Assembly (NCBI GenBank): GCA_005800815.1
Contig: SYEK01000006.1
Location: forward strand, 1 to 64,000
Direction: 5' to 3'
DNA from: Actinomycetota bacterium
GTDB taxonomy: Bacteria > Actinomycetota > Actinomycetes > Nanopelagicales > Nanopelagicaceae
DNA: 64,000 bases
Position 1 is the stretch's first letter. Each line of letters begins with the position of its first letter. The position numbers were made by a program, and so were the translations under genes. This document shows, one piece after another, positions 17,434-26,958 of the stretch. The notes below the pieces were generated by a model. The model was not told the DNA's origin and did not search any database. It saw only the letters and a program-made list of their open reading frames with translations.

Positions 17434-18801
17434 GTGCCAGAGTTTGATTTAGTCATCATCGGTGGGGGTAGCGGTGGATATGCCTGCGCACTACGAAGTG
17501 CACAGTTGGGCAAGAGCGTTGCTCTCATCGAGGCCGACAAGGTTGGTGGTACCTGCCTCCATAGAGGTTGCATCCCCACAAAGGCTCTTCTTCATAGCGC
17601 TGAGATCGCCGATGGAGCACGAGAGGGCGGCAAATTCGGGGTGAAATCAAGTTTCGATGGTATTGACATGGCAGGGGTGAATTCCTACAAAGATGGGGTC
17701 ATCTCTCGGTTGCATAAGGGATTACAAGGCTTGATCAAATCTCGTGCGATCACATACATTGAAGGATATGGAAAGCTGGTCTCAAAAAACTCAGTAGAGG
17801 TGAATGGTCAGATCTACACCGGTAAAAATATCGTTCTTGCAACCGGCTCATACGCTAAGACTTTGCCGGGTATTGAGATCGATGGTAAGAAGATCATCAC
17901 ATCCGATCATGGGACCAAGATGGAATATGTCCCAAAGAGTGTCATTATTTTAGGTGGAGGCGTGATTGGATGTGAGTTCGCATCTGTCTGGAAGTCATTT
18001 GGCTCAGATGTAACAATCATCGAGGGCCTATCACACCTAGTCGCCCTTGAGGATGAGTCATCAAGTAAACAGTTAGAACGCGCCTTTAGAAAGCGTGGAA
18101 TTAAATTTGAACTCGGAGTATTCTCTAAATCTGTCACCACAAACAAAAAAGGTGTTGAAGTAACCTTAGAAAATGGTAAGACATTCTCTGCCGAAATCCT
18201 TCTGGTCTCTGTAGGTCGTGGGCCTGTGTCTGCGAACTTGGGCTATGAGGCGACAGGTATCACCATGGATCATGGCTATGTTCTAGTTGATGACAAGTGC
18301 CGCACCAACGTTCCAGGCATTTGGGCAGTGGGTGATCTGATCCCTACCCAACAGTTGGCCCATGTTGGCTTTGCCGAGGGTGTACTGGTCGCCGAGGAGA
18401 TTGCAGGATTAAATCCAAGCCCAATCAATTACGATGGAGTCCCACGTGTGACTTACTCGGACCCTGAAGTTGCTTCAGTTGGCTTGACAACAGCAGAGGC
18501 AAAAAGACGAGGTCATGATGTAGTCGAACTTACCTATGACCTAGCTGGTAATGGTAAGGCCCAGATTCTTGGTACTGCTGGCTCCATTAAATTAATCGCC
18601 GAAAAAGACGGAGCCATACTCGGAGTTCATATGGTGGGTGCGCGGGTCGGTGAACTTCTGGCCGAAGCAGAACTTATCTTCAATTGGGAGGCTCGAGCAG
18701 TAGATGTAGCATCCTTGCTTCACGCACATCCGACCCTGTCAGAGGCGATGGGTGAGGCACACATGGCACTTGCGGGTAAAGCGCTCCACGCGCACGGATA
18801 A
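17434..18801 (+). CDS. lpdA: Dihydrolipoyl dehydrogenase (E3)
   Basis: A 455-residue FAD enzyme that re-oxidises lipoyl groups of 2-oxo acid dehydrogenases and the glycine cleavage system. FAD-binding GGGSGG lies near 10-15, the redox disulfide is Cys41-Cys46 (GGTCLHRGC), NAD-binding GGGVIG is central, and the C-terminal base pair is His432/Glu437 (HAHPTLSEAMGE). GTG 17434 is chosen over GTG 17365 because GGAG lies 8 bases before it and the N-terminus then matches the family. The E2 gene follows 17 bases later. Confidence 0.95.
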   Translation: MPEFDLVIIGGGSGGYACALRSAQLGKSVALIEADKVGGTCLHRGCIPTKALLHSAEIADGAREGGKFGVKSSFDGIDMAGVNSYKDGVISRLHKGLQGLIKSRAITYIEGYGKLVSKNSVEVNGQIYTGKNIVLATGSYAKTLPGIEIDGKKIITSDHGTKMEYVPKSVIILGGGVIGCEFASVWKSFGSDVTIIEGLSHLVALEDESSSKQLERAFRKRGIKFELGVFSKSVTTNKKGVEVTLENGKTFSAEILLVSVGRGPVSANLGYEATGITMDHGYVLVDDKCRTNVPGIWAVGDLIPTQQLAHVGFAEGVLVAEEIAGLNPSPINYDGVPRVTYSDPEVASVGLTTAEAKRRGHDVVELTYDLAGNGKAQILGTAGSIKLIAEKDGAILGVHMVGARVGELLAEAELIFNWEARAVDVASLLHAHPTLSEAMGEAHMALAGKALHAHG

Positions 18802-18818
18802 TCAGGGAGAATATAGAT

Positions 18819-20111
18819 ATGACTCATTTAGTGACCATGCCCGCACTTGGGGAGAGCGTCAGCGAAGGAACCGTTACACGTTGGCTGAAAAATGTTGGTG
18901 ACTCGGTGGCAGTTGATGAGGCACTCCTTGAAGTCTCAACGGACAAGGTAGATACAGAGATCCCATCCCCCGTTGCAGGTGTCCTTCTATCAATTGATGT
19001 ACCAGTCGATACCACCGTTGCAGTCGGTGCATGTCTTGCCGTCATCGGAGATAGCACAGAGAGCACCGCACCCGTTACCCCCGTAGTTGCAGCCCCCGTA
19101 GTTGCAGCACCCGTAGTTGCAGCACCCGTAGTTGCAGCACCCGTAGTTGCAGCCCCCGTAGCATCCATAGTTCAACCTACCGATGCCTACGTCACTCCCC
19201 TGGTACGAAAATTAGCCAATGATCTTGGTGTGGATCTCTCTCAGATTAAAGGTACAGGCATTGGCGGTCGCATCCGCCGAGAGGACGTTGAGTCCTTATC
19301 AAGACCAGCAGTATCGGCAGTGAGTGCAGCGACAAATGTCTCATCTGCCCGCCCAACCACCGTGCGAGCTGCCCCGGCGGTTGCAGCATCGCCTCTTCGT
19401 GGGACTACCGTCACGATGTCACGGCTTCGCAAGGTCATTGCAGCTCGGATGGTCGAGTCCTTACAGATCAGTGCCCAGTTAACCACCGTCATTGAAGTTG
19501 ATGTGACGAAGATTGCGCGCCTGCGCGAGCGATCAAAGGAGAACTTCGAGGCACGAGAGGGCGTGAAACTCTCATTTCTACCTTTCTTCGCAGTTGCGGT
19601 GTGTGAGGCTCTAAAACAACATCCCGTCCTGAACTCTTCAGTTGAGGCAGATCAGATCACATATCACGGCACAGAACACCTAGGCATCGCAGTCGATACT
19701 GAGCGTGGATTATTGGTACCTGTAATTTCAAATGCGGGAGATTTAAATATGGGGGGCATCGCACGAAAGATTGCCGACCTCGCTGCTCGTACCCGCGATA
19801 ACAAGGTCACTCCCGATGAACTAGGTGGCGGTACGTTCACCCTGACCAACACAGGCAGTCGCGGAGCTCTCTTTGATACTCCAATCATCAATCAACCACA
19901 GGTAGCCATACTCGGCCTTGGCGCAGTAGTTAAGCGCCCCATGGTTGTGCGTGGAGAGGATGGAGGAGAGACAATCGCTATTCGCTCGATGGTTTATTTG
20001 GGACTCTCCTATGATCATCGTGTTGTAGATGGCGCAGATGCTGCTCGATTCTTGGTAACTCTCAAAGAGCGTCTTGAAGGTGGAGCTTTCGAATCTGATT
20101 TGGGACTCTAA
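18819..20111 (+). CDS. sucB: 2-oxo acid dehydrogenase E2 (dihydrolipoamide succinyl/acyltransferase)
   Basis: A 430-residue E2 with one lipoyl domain (lipoyl-lysine Lys43 in STDKVDTEI), a flexible Ala/Pro/Val linker holding five PVVAA repeats (88-112), a peripheral-subunit-binding domain (about 121-156) and a catalytic domain ending with His400 and Asp404 in SYDHRVVDG. In actinobacteria this gene lies between lpd and lipB and serves the 2-oxoglutarate or pyruvate complex; sucB versus dlaT cannot be decided. GGGAGA precedes ATG 18819. Confidence 0.93.
   Translation: MTHLVTMPALGESVSEGTVTRWLKNVGDSVAVDEALLEVSTDKVDTEIPSPVAGVLLSIDVPVDTTVAVGACLAVIGDSTESTAPVTPVVAAPVVAAPVVAAPVVAAPVVAAPVASIVQPTDAYVTPLVRKLANDLGVDLSQIKGTGIGGRIRREDVESLSRPAVSAVSAATNVSSARPTTVRAAPAVAASPLRGTTVTMSRLRKVIAARMVESLQISAQLTTVIEVDVTKIARLRERSKENFEAREGVKLSFLPFFAVAVCEALKQHPVLNSSVEADQITYHGTEHLGIAVDTERGLLVPVISNAGDLNMGGIARKIADLAARTRDNKVTPDELGGGTFTLTNTGSRGALFDTPIINQPQVAILGLGAVVKRPMVVRGEDGGETIAIRSMVYLGLSYDHRVVDGADAARFLVTLKERLEGGAFESDLGL
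19080..19154 (+). repeat. Five tandem 15-bp units in the E2 linker
   Basis: Five head-to-tail copies of CCCGTAGTTGCAGC(A/C) at 19080, 19095, 19110, 19125 and 19140 encode PVVAA each time. Units differ only at the third base of the last codon, and a partial sixth copy follows. The near-identity at the DNA level points to recent slippage or expansion. Confidence 0.95.
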
Positions 20112-20116
20112 TAACT

Positions 20117-21007
20117 ATGGGAATCCCTGAACGTATCGCTATTACAGGCAGTTCAGGATTGATTGGGACCGCCCTCGTTGGTCATTTAAAATCAGAGGGA
20201 CACACTGTCCAAAGGCTGGTGCGCAGAGCACCTGTCGCCGTTGATGAGATTACTTGGGATCCTCAGACGGGCTATGTGGATGTAGCTGCCCTTGAGGGTG
20301 TAGATGCGATTATCCATCTGGCGGGAACTCCCGTTGCCGACAAGCGCTGGAGTAAAAAATATAAAGCTCAGATTCTCAACTCTCGATTGCTGGGAACAAG
20401 CACCATCGCAAAGGCAGTTTCACAAGTCAGACCCGATGTCTTTATATCAGCCAGCGCTATCGGCTGGTATGGCGAGAGCGGTAATCGCGCTGTCACTGAA
20501 TCAGATCGAGTCGGTGATGATTTTCTGGCTGCAGTCTGTCACGAATGGGAGGCGGCCGCTGACTTAGCTGGGAGTGTTCGCACTGTGAAACTGCGCACGG
20601 GTCTTGTCTTAGATCCAACCGGTGGTGCTCTCGGAAAAATGCTCCCCCTCTTTCGATTTGGTCTTGGTGGAAGACTTGGTAATGGCAGACAGTGGTGGTC
20701 GTGGATCACACTCCATGATGTAGTTCGAGCAATCGACTTTGCTCTCGTTGAAAGCATCTCAGGTCCTGTAAATCTGACCTCACCAAATCCAGTGACAAAT
20801 CAGGAGTTCACCTCTTCCCTAGCCCGCGCACTGCATAAACCTGCGGTTTTTCCTGCACCGGCCTTTGCGCTCAAACTCGCCCTTGGAGGTTTTTCAAGTG
20901 AGGTACTTGGATCAAAACGCGTGGTGCCACATATTCTCACGCAATCGGGGTTCACGTGGGACTATGCCCACATCTCGCAGGCTCTCAATGCCTTAGTGGA
21001 AAGCTAA
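20117..21007 (+). CDS. TIGR01777-family SDR epimerase (YfcH/SulA-like)
   Basis: A 296-residue NAD(P)-binding protein of the extended SDR type. The nucleotide motif GSSGLIGTALVGHL is at the N-terminus, ISASAIGWYGESG at mid-protein carries the YG of the family, and WSWITLHDVVRAIDF precedes the C-terminal DUF1731 region. Its biochemical role is unknown. It starts 5 bases after the E2 stop and is a routine neighbour of sucB and lipB in actinobacteria. Its end overlaps the opposing FAD-oxidoreductase gene by 15 nt. Confidence 0.9.
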   Translation: MGIPERIAITGSSGLIGTALVGHLKSEGHTVQRLVRRAPVAVDEITWDPQTGYVDVAALEGVDAIIHLAGTPVADKRWSKKYKAQILNSRLLGTSTIAKAVSQVRPDVFISASAIGWYGESGNRAVTESDRVGDDFLAAVCHEWEAAADLAGSVRTVKLRTGLVLDPTGGALGKMLPLFRFGLGGRLGNGRQWWSWITLHDVVRAIDFALVESISGPVNLTSPNPVTNQEFTSSLARALHKPAVFPAPAFALKLALGGFSSEVLGSKRVVPHILTQSGFTWDYAHISQALNALVES

Positions 21008-22156
21008 CTCGGCGGCTAATCTTCCGGTAAATAGGGCTCCTTGCTGTGATGGAACGGCCCGATAATCTCCTGCGACAAATATTCGCTCGCTGATCTTGAG
21101 AGGTTGTGAAAGGGGCTTACCTACGTAGTGCAAAGGCAGCGCCGATGCAATCTCATACTTTGCAATCAACGGCCAATCACGAGTATCAATCGACCATAAG
21201 AGAGCCAAATGTCGCCTGACTTCAGATTCAGTTGTATTTAGACCCGACGTAGATGAGATCAGGTGGGCACCGGGCGGAGCATACGATGGTGAGATATCTG
21301 AGATGACAACGCTATTTATTACCGGTCCTCGTCGTTGCCCATCCACGATCAAATACCCCGTGCCCGACGGGTTGATTTCTGATGTGTGATACCAGGTGAT
21401 ACAGCCAGCCATAGGTATTCCATTACCTGAATCTATCAACTGTGCTGCAGTTGCTGTATCGGTTGCGATGATGATTTTCTTCGCTAAAAAATCCCCTTGT
21501 GATGTCTCGATGAGCGAATGGGAGAATCGCTCCACACGGGTATGCAGTTTCAGATTGTGAACTCGCTTTGCTAAGGCCATAGGTAGTTGACCAACTCCCT
21601 CTCGAGGCAACCCCGGTGACCCGTTGATAAATGAGCGAATAGTGGAGATGCCATAAGTGGCATCGACTTCATGCGGGTCGGTGAGGAAAACCCCTTCTAA
21701 AAAGGGGCGAAGAGTGCGCTCGTATGTCCTTCCCACGCCCTTAAGGAGTTGACCCAGTGATTCCTCTTTTGTGGGCTTAGTAAAAATGAGCCGGAGTAAG
21801 TTGATTTTTTCAAGAATTGTTCCTGTCGCCGAATCAAAGACAGAGAACGGAGCAGTGCGAGGATCTCCGATTACATGTCGTTTATTCCCTACTGCAACCT
21901 CGATGATCCGGCGAGCAGGGATAAATTCGATCTCTCTGACCACATCAAGGGCAACTAATGATGGGTACTTCGAATTGATCAGTTGGAATCCACGATCACA
22001 GAGGAATCCTGAGATCTCATCAGTTGCGACCCGTCCCCCTACACGATCACTTGCCTCTAACAGGACTACATCAGCGCCCTTCTCCTGCAGAGTAAGGGCC
22101 GCACTCAAACCCGCTAAACCCCCGCCGATGATCGCATAATCATATGAATGAGCCAT
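20993..22156 (-). CDS. FAD-dependent amine-oxidase/phytoene-desaturase-like oxidoreductase
   Basis: A 387-residue flavoprotein. The dinucleotide motif IIGGGLAGLSAALTLQEKGA is at the N-terminus, DRVGGRVATDEI follows, and a C-terminal FAD motif, FVAGDYRAVPSQQGALFTGR, is seen. This is the NAD(P)-binding Rossmann/amine oxidase group that includes protoporphyrinogen oxidase and carotenoid desaturases; the substrate is unknown. ATG 22156 is chosen because upstream starts lie within the neighbouring gene and the Rossmann fold begins soon after. It follows the Gfo/Idh gene by 4 bases. Confidence 0.85.
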   Translation of the reverse strand: MAHSYDYAIIGGGLAGLSAALTLQEKGADVVLLEASDRVGGRVATDEISGFLCDRGFQLINSKYPSLVALDVVREIEFIPARRIIEVAVGNKRHVIGDPRTAPFSVFDSATGTILEKINLLRLIFTKPTKEESLGQLLKGVGRTYERTLRPFLEGVFLTDPHEVDATYGISTIRSFINGSPGLPREGVGQLPMALAKRVHNLKLHTRVERFSHSLIETSQGDFLAKKIIIATDTATAAQLIDSGNGIPMAGCITWYHTSEINPSGTGYLIVDGQRRGPVINSVVISDISPSYAPPGAHLISSTSGLNTTESEVRRHLALLWSIDTRDWPLIAKYEIASALPLHYVGKPLSQPLKISERIFVAGDYRAVPSQQGALFTGRLAAELAFH

Positions 22157-22160
22157 GTGG

Positions 22161-23165
22161 TTAGCTCTGGCCTGCTTTATCGATGATGCGCGCCACCAGA
22201 AGGGCATCTTGGTTATCGATTGGCCAAGGATTCTTGTTTTCTAGTGCACCGGCAACGGCCTGATAGAAAAGCCCATAATTACCATGCTCACCCGCAATCT
22301 CTTCAACATCATCACCACGATGAATAAATGCCCTTGATGCAGTTGGGATCTGCCAACTGCCCCCTCTGGGATACAGGCCCTCTCGCAGGAGCCCCTCCTG
22401 GGGATCCAATTCGTTGATGATGAGAGCCCCGTTTGTGCCCAGAATCCGTATCCGAGGCCCTGGTGCTCCCACGATTGCGCTTGCCGATAAATAAGAGATA
22501 ACTCCGCTGGAATGTTTGAGTGTTAATACAGAATCATCGTCGGCGCCACCACGCAAAGCCCTTACCGATGCACTCACTAGATCGGCAGTGCCAAACCAAT
22601 CAATCGCAGTTGAGATCAGATGTGGTTGAAGATCAAGGAGGAGTCCTCCACCTTGCGCAACACTCATATTTTCACGCCATGATTGCGGATTTCGATTTGG
22701 GCGAAAACGTTCAAAACGTGACTCAAGGCGGTGAATCGATCCAAGTTCTCCGGAGGCAAGGACTCTCTTGATGGTGAGTGCATCGCTATCCCAGCGTCGA
22801 TTAAAAAATGTGCACACCGGTATACCAGCGGCAACTCCAGCATCGATGATGGACTTGGTCTCGAAAAATGTTCGACCCATGGGTTTATCCACGACTACTG
22901 GAATACCTGAGTTAATCGAGGCAATCGCCTGTTCGGCGTGAACAATATTGGCCGATGCCACGACGATGAGATCCAAAGAAATCTGGACTAACTCGTCAAT
23001 GGAGTTAACGATTTTTACATCTGGAAAATCATCATGTGCGTGTTGGGCACGCTCGGAATTAGTTGTTACAACTGCTGCGACCTGAAAACCACAACCTTTC
23101 AGAAGGGGCGCGTGGAAATATCTCCCGGCTAATCCATAGCCGGCTATTCCAACGCGCAAGGCCAC
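22161..23165 (-). CDS. Gfo/Idh/MocA-family oxidoreductase
   Basis: A 334-residue NAD(P)-dependent dehydrogenase-like protein. It has an N-terminal Rossmann motif GIAGYGLAGRYFHAPLL (7-23), the family EKP-type motif here read as VDKPMG, and a beta-sheet C-terminal domain with GGGLLLDLQPHLI. Such enzymes oxidise sugars or related alcohols; the substrate is not identified. The start is GTG 23165, directly after the MMPL stop, so the MMPL, Gfo/Idh and FAD-oxidoreductase genes look like one operon. Confidence 0.87.
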   Translation of the reverse strand: MALRVGIAGYGLAGRYFHAPLLKGCGFQVAAVVTTNSERAQHAHDDFPDVKIVNSIDELVQISLDLIVVASANIVHAEQAIASINSGIPVVVDKPMGRTFFETKSIIDAGVAAGIPVCTFFNRRWDSDALTIKRVLASGELGSIHRLESRFERFRPNRNPQSWRENMSVAQGGGLLLDLQPHLISTAIDWFGTADLVSASVRALRGGADDDSVLTLKHSSGVISYLSASAIVGAPGPRIRILGTNGALIINELDPQEGLLREGLYPRGGSWQIPTASRAFIHRGDDVEEIAGEHGNYGLFYQAVAGALENKNPWPIDNQDALLVARIIDKAGQS

Positions 23166-25319
23166 CTACTTGCTCGCCAGCTTTGATGGCCACCAGATCT
23201 TGCCACCAATATCGTAGGCAAGGGCCGGGACCAAGATTGTGCGCACAATCAAAGTATCGAGCAGAACTCCAAATGCCACCGCGAAGCCGAGCTCTGCTAA
23301 AAAGACCAGAGGCAAGATGCCAAGAACGGCGAATGTAGCAGCCAAAACGACCCCAGCTGAGGTGATCACTCCTCCGGTCACGGTCAGACCTTTGATGACG
23401 CCTGCGTGAGTTCCAATTTTTGCACTCTCCTCACGCACTCGAGTCATCAAGAAGATGTTGTAATCAATTCCTAGGGCCACCAGAAAGATGAAGGCAAAGA
23501 GAGGAAATGAAGTATCTGCACCTTTGAAGCCAAAAATGTTCTCAAATACAAGTTGACATGCACCTAAAGTTGCGAAAAAGGACAGGACCACTGTTCCAAG
23601 AAGTAGCGTCGCCGATAATATGCTTCGAAGAAGCAGGCCAAGGATGATTGTGATGATCACGAGCACAATAGGGATAATGGTGCGATTGTCATGATTGGCA
23701 GCAACATCGGTGTCAAAGGCGACAGCAGTCGAGCCTCCAACGAGAATTGAGGGATCGATTGCCCGAACGGCATCTCGAATCTTTGGGATCATATCGCGAG
23801 CCGCGACAGAGTCAGGATTCAGGTTCAGTATCACGTTCAAAATTAGGGTGCCATCTATGATTTTGATTGGCGCATCTGGTTGACCTGGAATCGCCGGAGC
23901 AGTGCGTAGAGGTTCCACAGATGCGATACCTTGGATTGAAAGTATGGCCGCCGATACCTCCTCGGCTAAACCTTGACTCACGACAACCTCTGTCGGTTGA
24001 CCTGATCCGCCCGGAAAATGTTGGCCTAACAACTCTAAGCCAACGACTGAATCAGTGCGCTGAGTAAAGGCATCGACGGTAGATAAGCCGCGAGCATTCA
24101 GAGTTGTGGAAAATCCAGCTAGTACAACTAAAACAACTGAGGTACCAATCCAGAGTTTGCGTGGACGTTTTTGAACACTCGATCCGATCTTGGCCCATAC
24201 TCCGGTGAGTTGAGAGTTGAGATCATCATGGCGTGGAATGCGGGGCCAAAATACCCAGCGACCACAAGCCACTAACAAGGCTGGTAACAGAGTCAAAATT
24301 GTCAACATCGATACTGCGATGCCGATTGCACCTACTGGACCTAAACCTCGGTTACCGGAGAGATCGCTCAGAAGCAGGACAAGCAGTGCAGCGATCACCG
24401 TTGAGCCAGAGGCGAGAATGGGTTCAAAGACACCCTTAATCGCTGCCTTCATCGCAACAAATGGATCATCGAAATGATGCAACTCTTCCCGATAGCGCGC
24501 GATAAGAAGAAGGGCATAGTCAGTGGCCGCACCCAATACGAGTACGGATAAAATCCCCTGAGACTGGCCGTTCAAATCGATGACATCACTCTTGGTCAAA
24601 AGATAGACCAGACCTCCGGCAGTTGATAAGGCGATGATTGCCGAAAATAGGGGAAGAATCCAAAGGACAGGAGAGCGATAGACGACTATCAAGATGAGGG
24701 CAACGACTATTAAGGTCGTGAACAGAAGCGATGAGTCGATTCCCTCAAAGGCCCCAAAGAGATCACCCAGCAGAGCGCCGATACCGGTGACATTTGAGGT
24801 GAGATCCACACTTGCTGCATATTCAGATGCATCTTCGCGCAGCGTCTCGATCACTTGAGGCAAGGCCGGGAGTTCATTAGGCAACAGGTCGGTGGCAATC
24901 TCTGATTTGAATGGAAGATTAACCAACAGAGCCTTTCCGTCCTGTGATGGAAAGGCAAAAATCTCTTCACCTTGGATCAGATACTTTGAGATTGGTACAT
25001 CGGTCTCACCGATTTTCTTATCTGCCAATCCTGACAAACGTTCATTCAGGGCTGCAATCTTCTCCTGATTGATCTCTCCTATATACAAGACCAAGGTTGG
25101 CAGGCTCTGATTTTGATCGGCAGTGAATGTCGCAGTGATCTTGGAGGCCTGGGTAGATTCGGCACTGTCAGGTAGAAAGGCAGAGTTATCGTTCTCTTGC
25201 ACCGTTGAAAGGGCTCCAAAGAGTGGACCAAAAACCCCGCTGGCACCCAACCAGATGAAGATCACTATAAGAGAGCTCACAAAAGGACGTCGGCTCTTCT
25301 TAACGATTGTCTGCGACAC
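23166..25319 (-). CDS. MMPL/RND-family transporter
   Basis: A 717-residue membrane protein with the RND duplication: a helix near the N-terminus, an extracytoplasmic domain (about 50-190), a block of helices containing GAATDYALLLIARYREEL, a central helix, a second extracytoplasmic domain and a second block containing ALGIDYNIFLMTRVREE. Actinobacterial MMPL proteins export lipids or other hydrophobic compounds; the cargo is unknown. The start GTG 25319 has GAAAGG 8 bases upstream. It is divergent from lipB. Confidence 0.9.
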   Translation of the reverse strand: MSQTIVKKSRRPFVSSLIVIFIWLGASGVFGPLFGALSTVQENDNSAFLPDSAESTQASKITATFTADQNQSLPTLVLYIGEINQEKIAALNERLSGLADKKIGETDVPISKYLIQGEEIFAFPSQDGKALLVNLPFKSEIATDLLPNELPALPQVIETLREDASEYAASVDLTSNVTGIGALLGDLFGAFEGIDSSLLFTTLIVVALILIVVYRSPVLWILPLFSAIIALSTAGGLVYLLTKSDVIDLNGQSQGILSVLVLGAATDYALLLIARYREELHHFDDPFVAMKAAIKGVFEPILASGSTVIAALLVLLLSDLSGNRGLGPVGAIGIAVSMLTILTLLPALLVACGRWVFWPRIPRHDDLNSQLTGVWAKIGSSVQKRPRKLWIGTSVVLVVLAGFSTTLNARGLSTVDAFTQRTDSVVGLELLGQHFPGGSGQPTEVVVSQGLAEEVSAAILSIQGIASVEPLRTAPAIPGQPDAPIKIIDGTLILNVILNLNPDSVAARDMIPKIRDAVRAIDPSILVGGSTAVAFDTDVAANHDNRTIIPIVLVIITIILGLLLRSILSATLLLGTVVLSFFATLGACQLVFENIFGFKGADTSFPLFAFIFLVALGIDYNIFLMTRVREESAKIGTHAGVIKGLTVTGGVITSAGVVLAATFAVLGILPLVFLAELGFAVAFGVLLDTLIVRTILVPALAYDIGGKIWWPSKLASK

Positions 25320-25350
25320 GGTAACTACCTTTCAAATTGGTAAGGATGAA

Positions 25351-25366
25351 AGCCTACCTTTAGGCT
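25351..25366. promoter_or_regulatory. Palindromic divergent -10 pair for lipB and the MMPL gene
   Basis: AGCCTA-CCTT-TAGGCT is a perfect 6-bp dyad. Its right arm (25361-25366) is a TAGGCT ending 6 bases before lipB ATG 25373. Its left arm is TAGGCT on the minus strand, placing an MMPL transcription start near 25344, ahead of its Shine-Dalgarno GAAAGG. Both -10 elements are therefore the same sequence. Confidence 0.55.
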
Positions 25367-25372
25367 ATCTGC

Positions 25373-26029
25373 ATGTCCGACCGGGTGAGTACATATGAGA
25401 CAACCATCGCCCTTATTCGCCATGGTCTCATTGACTACTCAGAGGCTTGGCAAGAACAACGAAGAATTCATGGTGAGGTCGCGCAGATGAAACGAGCCAA
25501 TACGCTTGTGTTGTTACAGCACCCCTCCGTCTACACCGCAGGAAGGCGCTATGACGTCTCAGAGCGTCCCCAAAATGGAGCACCTGTCATAGATGTAGAT
25601 CGTGGAGGGCGGATTACCTGGCATGGTCCAGGACAACTCGTTGGCTACCCGATTGTCCGCCTTGCCAAGCCGACCGAGCTCGTTGGTTTTGTTCGAGAGA
25701 TTGAGGCCGGACTTACTCTCGTGTGTGCTGAGTTCGGAATAAAGGCACATTGCATCAAAGGCCGATCAGGCGTTTGGATACGTGATGACAAAGGTGATCG
25801 TAAAATCGCCGCGATTGGAATCAGGGTCGCACAAGGTGTCACCATGCACGGCTTCGCGCTCAATGTCAGCCCCGATCTCTCTGCATTCGAGCAGATCATC
25901 CCATGTGGGATCAACGATGCCGATGTGACCTCGATGCAAAAAGAGTTAGCTCACCCCATCACTATCGAGGAAGTATCACCAGTTCTCGAGCGGCATATAT
26001 TTGAATCCCTCAAGCGGGTGTGCAGATGA
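25373..26029 (+). CDS. lipB: Octanoyl-[acyl carrier protein] transferase (lipoate synthesis)
   Basis: A 218-residue enzyme that moves octanoate from ACP to the lipoyl domains. The signature [12 protein letters not shown] lies at 77-88, the catalytic Lys144 is in [10 protein letters not shown], and the nucleophile Cys178 is in [13 protein letters not shown]. It works directly before LipA, whose start overlaps by 4 nt (ATGA). With lpdA and the E2 gene it forms a local lipoylation module. Confidence 0.97.
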   Translation: MSDRVSTYETTIALIRHGLIDYSEAWQEQRRIHGEVAQMKRANTLVLLQHPSVYTAGRRYDVSERPQNGAPVIDVDRGGRITWHGPGQLVGYPIVRLAKPTELVGFVREIEAGLTLVCAEFGIKAHCIKGRSGVWIRDDKGDRKIAAIGIRVAQGVTMHGFALNVSPDLSAFEQIIPCGINDADVTSMQKELAHPITIEEVSPVLERHIFESLKRVCR

Positions 26030-26958
26030 GCACTGCACCTGAGGGCCGAAAGATGATTCGGATAGAGGCACGTAATGCCAAGACTCCCATCGAACGCAAA
26101 CCTGAGTGGATCAAAACTCGAGCGAATATGGGCCCTGAGTACACACGTCTACGCTCTTTAGTACAAAGTGAGGGTCTTCATACTGTCTGCCAAGAAGCGG
26201 CCTGTCCAAATATTTTTGAATGTTGGGAGGATAAAGAGGCAACATTTTTGATCGGTGGGGATAAGTGCACCCGACGATGTGATTTCTGCAATATCGACAC
26301 GGGAAAGCCAGATCCATTAGATCGCACCGAACCACTCAAGGTTGCTCAATCAGTAAAGGCGATGGGATTGGCCTATGCCACGATCACAGGAGTAACACGC
26401 GATGACCTTGCTGATGAGGGTGCATGGTTGTACGCCGAAACGATCCGACAGGTGCATCAACTCAATCCTGGCTGTGGGGTAGAGATGCTTGCTCCTGATT
26501 TTCATGCAAAGAGCGATCTCTTAAATGAGATTTTTCAAACATGGCCGCAGGTATTTGCCCACAACCTAGAGACAGTGCCTCGAATATTCAAAGAGATTCG
26601 TCCTGCCTTCACATATGAAAAATCCCTGCGTGTGATTGGCATGGCCCGCGATTTTGGATTGATAACAAAATCAAATCTGATTCTCGGTTTGGGTGAGACG
26701 CGCGAAGAGGTCTCGCAGGCACTTGTGGATCTTCGCAGCGCAGGTTGCGACCTCATCACGATCACCCAGTATCTGCGTCCGACAAATCGCCATCACCCAG
26801 TAGAGCGTTGGGTTAAACCACAGGAGTTTGTTGAGCTAGCCGCACAGGCCTCTGAAATCGGTTTTCTCGGTGTGATGAGCGGTCCATTAGTTCGCTCAAG
26901 TTATCGGGCTGGACGTCTGTACAGACAGGCAATGGCCGCTAAGGCAGCTCATGGTTGA
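26026..26958 (+). CDS. lipA: Lipoyl synthase (radical SAM)
   Basis: A 310-residue radical-SAM enzyme that inserts two sulfurs into the octanoyl chain. The auxiliary cluster cysteines are Cys55, Cys60 and Cys66 ([12 protein letters not shown]), the SAM cluster cysteines Cys81, Cys85 and Cys88 (CTRRCDFC), and the C-terminal RSSY motif that ligates the auxiliary cluster is present. ATG 26026 gives the ATGA overlap with lipB and is preferred over the ATG six bases upstream. Confidence 0.97.
   Translation: MSTAPEGRKMIRIEARNAKTPIERKPEWIKTRANMGPEYTRLRSLVQSEGLHTVCQEAACPNIFECWEDKEATFLIGGDKCTRRCDFCNIDTGKPDPLDRTEPLKVAQSVKAMGLAYATITGVTRDDLADEGAWLYAETIRQVHQLNPGCGVEMLAPDFHAKSDLLNEIFQTWPQVFAHNLETVPRIFKEIRPAFTYEKSLRVIGMARDFGLITKSNLILGLGETREEVSQALVDLRSAGCDLITITQYLRPTNRHHPVERWVKPQEFVELAAQASEIGFLGVMSGPLVRSSYRAGRLYRQAMAAKAAHG

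Noticed and set aside
19080-19154. CRISPR-like or minisatellite array
   Set aside because: The units are contiguous without spacers, in frame, and encode a normal E2 linker.
18990-19175. Cys/Asn/Gly/Tyr-rich antisense reading frame with a repeating NYGCC pattern
   Set aside because: It is the minus-strand shadow of the 15-bp repeats in the E2 linker; it lacks a ribosome site, and the E2 frame is fully convincing.
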